Shown here piece by piece: positions 59,978 to 64,000 of a stretch of DNA of 64,000 nt. The translations under genes and the position numbers were made by a program. The stretch comes from Acetobacteraceae bacterium (GTDB lineage Bacteria > Pseudomonadota > Alphaproteobacteria > Acetobacterales > Acetobacteraceae): positions 1 to 64,000 of the forward strand of contig JAIXWG010000001.1 of assembly GCA_027482245.1 (NCBI GenBank), in the 5' to 3' direction. How positions within the stretch are numbered: position 1 is the first letter of the stretch; each line of letters begins with the position of its first letter. Under the pieces are notes generated by a model. That model saw nothing but the letters and a program-made list of their open reading frames with translations. It searched no databases and was not told the DNA's origin.

Positions 59978-60349
59978 ATGAAAATCATGCTCCCCCCGAC
60001 GCTCCTCGCCGCCCTGCTGGCCCTGCCCGCCGCCGCGCAGCAGCTGGACCACCAGCCCGCCACCAGTTCCCGCCCACCGCCCACCCGCATGGAAGGCGAC
60101 CGCGCCGGCCCGCCCACCGCGCCGGCCCAGCCCCCCGTCGGCACCGGCGCGCCCCGCAACGAGCCCGCCCGTACCGCGCCGCCCCCCGGCCACGCGACCA
60201 TGCCGGCCCCCGCCGTGCCGAACCAGCGCCAGCCCGAACACAGCGAGGGCGCCGGCCAGGCCGGGCAATCCCCCATCCCAGCACGCCCGGGCGCCCGCCC
60301 CGACGCCAGCACCACCCGCGCCCAGGAAGGCCCGGCCCAACCCCGCTGA
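59978..60349 (+). CDS. Small proline-rich secreted protein
   Basis: 123 residues from ATG 59978. Signal peptide MKIMLPPTLLAALLALPAAAQ, then a low-complexity mature part rich in Pro, Ala, Arg and Gly (RPPPTRMEGDRAGPPTAPAQ and similar) with no predicted fold. No ribosome site is visible. The frame is open upstream into the antisense of nnr. The composition alone could arise from GC bias, but the well-formed signal peptide argues for a real gene. Confidence 0.5.
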   Translation: MKIMLPPTLLAALLALPAAAQQLDHQPATSSRPPPTRMEGDRAGPPTAPAQPPVGTGAPRNEPARTAPPPGHATMPAPAVPNQRQPEHSEGAGQAGQSPIPARPGARPDASTTRAQEGPAQPR

Positions 60350-60420
60350 AACCGGCCTTTGGCGACCGGCGTCCCAGGATTTGCTAGGCTTTGCGCGAAC
60401 CGGGACATGGAGTCGCAGGC

Positions 60421-61056
60421 ATGGCCTTCATTGTGGCGGTGGCGCAGCGCAAGGGCGGCGCCGGGAAATCGACCCTCACCGCCAACCTGGCCGCGGCACT
60501 GGCCGGCAGCGGCGCCCGCGTGGCGCTGCTCGATACCGACCCCCAGCAGACCTTGGCACGCTGGGGGGCGGAGCGGGCGAAGGCCGGCAAGCGCGCCACC
60601 CACCTCGACCTTGATGCCCCCGCCGGCTGGCGCGTGCCGGCGGCGCTCGACAAGCTTCGCCGCACGCATGACTACGTGCTGCTCGACACGCCCCCCCACG
60701 CCGACACCGACGCCAAGATCGCCATCCGCGGCGCGGACCTGGTGCTGGTGCCGCTCCAGCCCTCCCCGGCCGATCTCTGGGCGATGGACGCGACGCTCGA
60801 CCTGGCGCGCGGGGAAAAGCGGCCCGCCGCCATTGCCCTGAACCGCGCCCCCGCCTCCGGCAAGCTGCTGACGATGATCCAGGCGGAGATCGCGAAGCGC
60901 GGCCTGACGCTGCTGCAGCCCGCCATCGGCAACCGCACCGGCATCGCCCAGGCCTTCGCCGGCGGCCTCGGCGTGACCGAATCGGCGCCCAACTCCGTGG
61001 CGGCGGAGGAGATGCGGGCGCTCGCCGCGGCGCTGAAGGCGCTGCGAAACACGTGA
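60421..61056 (+). CDS. ParA-family ATPase
   Basis: 211 residues. Deviant Walker A QRKGGAGKSTLTANLAAAL near residue 9, LDTDPQQTLARWG with the Walker A' Asp, and VLLDTPPHAD. The short, N-terminal-HTH-less form is typical of plasmid-type or orphan ParA/MinD-like proteins. No parB or centromere-like repeat is visible within the window, so a chromosomal cargo-positioning role or a plasmid remnant are both possible. The frame extends upstream to 60391. Confidence 0.88.
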   Translation: MAFIVAVAQRKGGAGKSTLTANLAAALAGSGARVALLDTDPQQTLARWGAERAKAGKRATHLDLDAPAGWRVPAALDKLRRTHDYVLLDTPPHADTDAKIAIRGADLVLVPLQPSPADLWAMDATLDLARGEKRPAAIALNRAPASGKLLTMIQAEIAKRGLTLLQPAIGNRTGIAQAFAGGLGVTESAPNSVAAEEMRALAAALKALRNT

Positions 61057-61158
61057 AGCGCCCCGGCTTTGCGCCGGCCCGCCGCCGCCGCTATGGACCC
61101 CGGTCTTGATCGATCACGGTCCCGATCGATGACCGCCTGGCGCCAGGAAGCGTGACAC

Positions 61159-61710
61159 ATGGCCAAGCCGACGGGCGCCAAGGGCACCCGATCCCGGATC
61201 ACCGCGGCGAAGCCCGCCCTGCGCAAGGCCGCCGCCATCGCGGAAGCCGCACCGCCCCCCGCCTTGCGCCCCCGCGGCCTGGCGCCCGACGCCGGCGTCG
61301 AGATCAGCGAGGACGCCTTCCCCGAACTCGACGCCGTCGCCGCCATCCAGCGGGGCCTGCACGCCTACAACCAGGAAATGGGCGGCGATTACGACCGGGA
61401 GCCGGTGACGCTGCTGGCCCGCGCCCCGGACGGCACGGCACGGGGCGGGCTGCTCGGCCTGACCTTCTGGGGCTGGCTGTTCATCGACTGGCTCTGGCTG
61501 TCCCGCGACCTGCGCGGCAAGGGCGTGGGCTCCGAGCTGCTGATGCGGGCGGAGGCCATCGCGCGCGAACGCGGCTGCGCCCACGCCTACACCGACACCT
61601 TCAGCTTCCAGGCGCCCGATTTCTGGCTGCAGAACGGCTACAAGGAATTCGGCCGGCTGGACGGCATGCCGGCCGGGCATGCGCGCATCTGGTTCCGCAA
61701 GGCCCTCTAG
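61159..61710 (+). CDS. GNAT family N-acetyltransferase
   Basis: 183 residues. The first ~45 are Lys/Arg/Pro/Ala-rich and probably disordered. The GNAT core follows, with the acetyl-CoA pyrophosphate loop in LSRDLRGKGVGSELLMRAE and a late strand in CAHAYTDTFSFQAPDFWLQNGYKEFG. Substrate unknown. It sits 102 bp after the ParA gene and 6 bp before the sulfotransferase-like gene, which suggests co-transcription with the latter. Confidence 0.87.
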   Translation: MAKPTGAKGTRSRITAAKPALRKAAAIAEAAPPPALRPRGLAPDAGVEISEDAFPELDAVAAIQRGLHAYNQEMGGDYDREPVTLLARAPDGTARGGLLGLTFWGWLFIDWLWLSRDLRGKGVGSELLMRAEAIARERGCAHAYTDTFSFQAPDFWLQNGYKEFGRLDGMPAGHARIWFRKAL

Positions 61711-61716
61711 GCCCCG

Positions 61717-63114
61717 ATGCTGCCCCCGCTCCGCCCCTTCAACGCGCCGACCCTCGCCCCCCCGCCCGCCACGGCGCATGTGGAGGCGCCCGCCCCCATT
61801 TCGGGCCGGCCGGAGCTGATCCTGCATATCGGCCAGTCGAAGACCGGCACCTCCTCCATCCAGCGCGTGCTCGGCGCGCGGCGGGCGCAGCTGATGGCGA
61901 TGGGGGTCTGCTACCCGGCCTCACCCGGCTGGGCCAACCACGGGATGCTGCCGGCCTCCCTTGTCGCGCCGGACCAGCTCGGCCACTTCAACCCGGCCCT
62001 CTGGGACGGGATGGGGGCGGAGGCGCGGCTCGCCCGCTTCCGCCGCGAATTCGCCGCCGAGATGGCGGCGCTGCCCGCCACCACGCGGCTCATCATCCTC
62101 TCCGCCGAGCAATGCTCCGGCCTGCTCGCGACTCGCGACGCCATCGCGCGGCTTCGGGACCTGGTCGCCCCCTTCGCCGGGCGCATCCGCGTGGTGATGT
62201 ATCTCCGCCGGCAGGACGCGCATTTCGCCAGCGGCTACACCCAGGCGCTGCGCGTCGCGCAGATCAGCCCGCCAGGCCTGCCGCCCTATGGCCCGGACCG
62301 GCTGCCGCACTACGACTACGCCACGCTGCTGGGCAACTGGGCGGCCGTCTTCGGCGATGCCGCCATCGAGCCCCGCATCTTCGAACGCGCGAGCATGGTC
62401 AATGGCGATGCGGTGGATGACTTCCTGGCCCTCGCCGGCATCGACATCGCGGTGCCGCCGGATGATCCCGACCGCCACAGCAACCTCTCCGTCACCCCCG
62501 CCGCCATCGAGCTGATGCGCCGGATGGGGGAGGCGATGCGCGCGACGCCGGAGGGGCTTTCCGCCGCCTCCCCCATCTGGCGCCGCTTCGTGGCCGCGGT
62601 GTCGGACGCCATGCCCGGCCCCGGCTGGAAGCCGAAGCCGGCCGAGGCCGCCGCCTTCCTGGCCCGCTACGCCGCGGTGAACGAGGCAACGCGCCGCCGC
62701 TGGTTCCCCGCCCGCCCCGCGCTGTTCGAGGACATGCCGGACGCCGCGCCCGGCGCCCCCTTGGCGGAGGGCCCGCCCGCGCCCCCGCCGCCGATCGACG
62801 AGGCCGCCGCCCTCGACGCCGCCTGCACCCTGCTGCTGCACGAGACGAAGGCAGCCGCGCAGCGGGAGGCGCAGCTGCTGGTCGCGCAGGGAAGGCTGCT
62901 GGACCGCCTGGGGGAGGACGGCCCCGCCGCCCAGGCCTATCGCGCCGCCATCCGCGCCGTGCCGGACCACCCGGTGGCGCAAGCCCGCCTGGCGGATCTG
63001 GCGCTGGCCGCGGGCGATGCGGCCGCCGCCGCCGCCCACCACGCCGTGCTGCTTCGCCACCACCCCGACCACAATTTGACGCAGCGGCTCGGCCGGCTGC
63101 TGGCGCGCGGCTGA
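61717..63114 (+). CDS. Sulfotransferase-like protein with C-terminal TPR-like tail
   Basis: 465 residues. P-loop LILHIGQSKTGTSSIQRVL (HIGQSKTGTSSIQ at 37-49), the form of the PAPS-binding loop in bacterial sulfotransferase-like proteins. VVMYLRRQDAHFASGYTQAL is the likely 3'-phosphate region. After a Pro-rich linker near residue 345, the last ~100 residues form helical pairs (LLVAQGRLLDRLGEDGPAAQ, YRAAIRAVPDHPVAQARLAD), consistent with TPR repeats. It is the third sulfotransferase-type gene of the window but lies about 59 kb from the tandem pair. It is 6 bp downstream of the GNAT gene. Confidence 0.8.
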   Translation: MLPPLRPFNAPTLAPPPATAHVEAPAPISGRPELILHIGQSKTGTSSIQRVLGARRAQLMAMGVCYPASPGWANHGMLPASLVAPDQLGHFNPALWDGMGAEARLARFRREFAAEMAALPATTRLIILSAEQCSGLLATRDAIARLRDLVAPFAGRIRVVMYLRRQDAHFASGYTQALRVAQISPPGLPPYGPDRLPHYDYATLLGNWAAVFGDAAIEPRIFERASMVNGDAVDDFLALAGIDIAVPPDDPDRHSNLSVTPAAIELMRRMGEAMRATPEGLSAASPIWRRFVAAVSDAMPGPGWKPKPAEAAAFLARYAAVNEATRRRWFPARPALFEDMPDAAPGAPLAEGPPAPPPPIDEAAALDAACTLLLHETKAAAQREAQLLVAQGRLLDRLGEDGPAAQAYRAAIRAVPDHPVAQARLADLALAAGDAAAAAAHHAVLLRHHPDHNLTQRLGRLLARG

Positions 63115-63126
63115 GGCAGCACCGCC

Positions 63127-64000
63127 TCAGCGGCGGGAGGCGCGCACCACCTCCCGGTGCCAGATGTAGAGCCCGGCCGCGACCAGCACGCCGAAGCCCA
63201 GCAGGTCCCAGCCATCGGGCCATTCCGACCAGATCCCGATGCCGACCATCATCGTCCAGATGATGCCCGAATACTCGAAGGGGGCGAGCAGCGTCGTCTC
63301 CCCCCGGCGATAGGCCGCCGTCATCTGCAGCTGCGCCAGCGCGGAGGCCAGGCCGATGCCGACCAGCAGCGCCCATTGCCAGGCATCCGGCGTCACCCAG
63401 ACCGGGATGGTCGCGATCCCGCTGGCCGTGGCGCTGATGAGGGCGAACCAGATGACGATGGCGACGCCGCTTTCCCCCGCATCGCCCATGCGGCGGATGG
63501 TCATCATCGCCAGCGCCCAGCCGACCGATCCCAGCAGCACGATGCCGACGGACAGCGGCGGCAGCGCGGCATCGCCCCCGCCGAAGGGCCGCACCATGAT
63601 CAGCACGCCGACGAAGCCCACCGCGACGGCCGACCAGCGCCGCCACCCCACCTGTTCCTTCAGCAGCACCACCGACAGCGCCGTCAGGAACAGCGGCATG
63701 GTGAAGCCCAGTGCCGTCACCGTCGCGATGGGCAGGTTGGCATAGCCATGGAAGGCGCCGAACATGCCGAACATGCCCCACAGCGCGCGCTGGGCGTGCT
63801 GCCCGGGATGGCGCGTGTGCAGCGCCGCGAATCCCCCCGCCCGCGCCAGCAGCACGAAGAGGATCGGCAGCGCGAAGAGGTTGCGGAACAGCACCACCTG
63901 CGCCACCGGCAGCGCCGTGCCGATCGCCTTCACCCCCGCCGCCGCGACGACGAAGGTGGCGGAGGCGCCGATGACGAGGAGGATGGCCCGGGTCCGGGCA
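63127..64000 (-). CDS. EamA/DMT family transporter, partial
   Basis: The frame stays open to the window end, so the start lies beyond 64000; about 290 residues are visible. About nine or ten membrane spans are seen in two repeated EamA units. Signature segments are ALGFTMPLFLTALSVVLLKE with ERVGW-like QVGWRRWSAVAVGFVGVLIM, and in the second half TLLAPFEYSGIIWTMMVG. A typical drug/metabolite exporter of unknown substrate. It converges with the sulfotransferase-like gene (12-bp gap). Confidence 0.88.
   Translation of the reverse strand, partial: ARTRAILLVIGASATFVVAAAGVKAIGTALPVAQVVLFRNLFALPILFVLLARAGGFAALHTRHPGQHAQRALWGMFGMFGAFHGYANLPIATVTALGFTMPLFLTALSVVLLKEQVGWRRWSAVAVGFVGVLIMVRPFGGGDAALPPLSVGIVLLGSVGWALAMMTIRRMGDAGESGVAIVIWFALISATASGIATIPVWVTPDAWQWALLVGIGLASALAQLQMTAAYRRGETTLLAPFEYSGIIWTMMVGIGIWSEWPDGWDLLGFGVLVAAGLYIWHREVVRASRR

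Noticed and set aside
57001..60387. An 1128-codon open frame antisense to malonyl-CoA decarboxylase and nnr
   Set aside because: Both opposite genes are certain by motif; the antisense translation lacks any domain.

Overview
The window is very GC-rich (about 70%) chromosomal DNA from an alphaproteobacterium. It is most likely a member of the Acetobacteraceae of the Roseomonas type. I infer this from the gene order tig-clpP-clpX-lon-hup-tRNA-nuoA..N-birA-coaX-rnj-DUF1467-proS-lolCE-lolD...dnaE, which is typical of Alphaproteobacteria, together with the short ProS, the CysNC fusion and the codon bias. I see no insertion sequence, prophage or CRISPR array.

Bases 1-11.6 kb hold an accessory surface-glycan and sulfation region. 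It has a partial gene with a Pro/Ala-rich linker, two tandem sulfotransferases, a CysN-CysC fusion that makes PAPS, and a divergent operon of cysQ (PAP phosphatase), an unrecognised 517-residue protein and two glycosyltransferases. A convergent pair follows: a capsule-type polysaccharide protein and a hypothetical protein. Activated-sulfate supply, sulfate transfer and removal of the by-product PAP therefore sit beside sugar transferases, which suggests a sulfated cell-surface or exported glycan.

Bases 11.6-17.9 kb hold a small membrane protein, dnaE, a nucleoside deaminase, a methyltransferase coupled to an unrecognised protein, and then a 225-bp run of strong palindromes.

Bases 17.9-49.2 kb are a housekeeping block, almost all on the minus strand. 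It covers lipoprotein export (two tandem LolC/E-type permeases and LolD), ProS, a DUF1467 protein, RNase J, CoaX, BirA, the complete 14-gene complex I operon, three tRNAs (Asp, Val, Leu), HU, Lon, ClpX, ClpP and trigger factor. Between the DUF1467 gene and proS is a 416-bp gap with several hairpins and a clear intrinsic terminator on the minus strand, a candidate small RNA or leader. hup has a good promoter with a 20-bp perfect palindrome upstream, and lon has a RpoH-type heat-shock promoter.

Bases 49.2-64 kb are again accessory. They include a methyltransferase with a DUF4214-like N-terminus coupled to a transketolase/PDH-E1-like enzyme, an MFS transporter, a frameshifted FkbM methyltransferase-discoidin fusion, two secreted hypothetical proteins, malonyl-CoA decarboxylase, the NAD(P)H-hydrate repair enzyme, a proline-rich secreted peptide, an orphan ParA-like ATPase, a GNAT acetyltransferase, a sulfotransferase-like protein with a TPR-like tail, and an EamA-type transporter cut by the window end.
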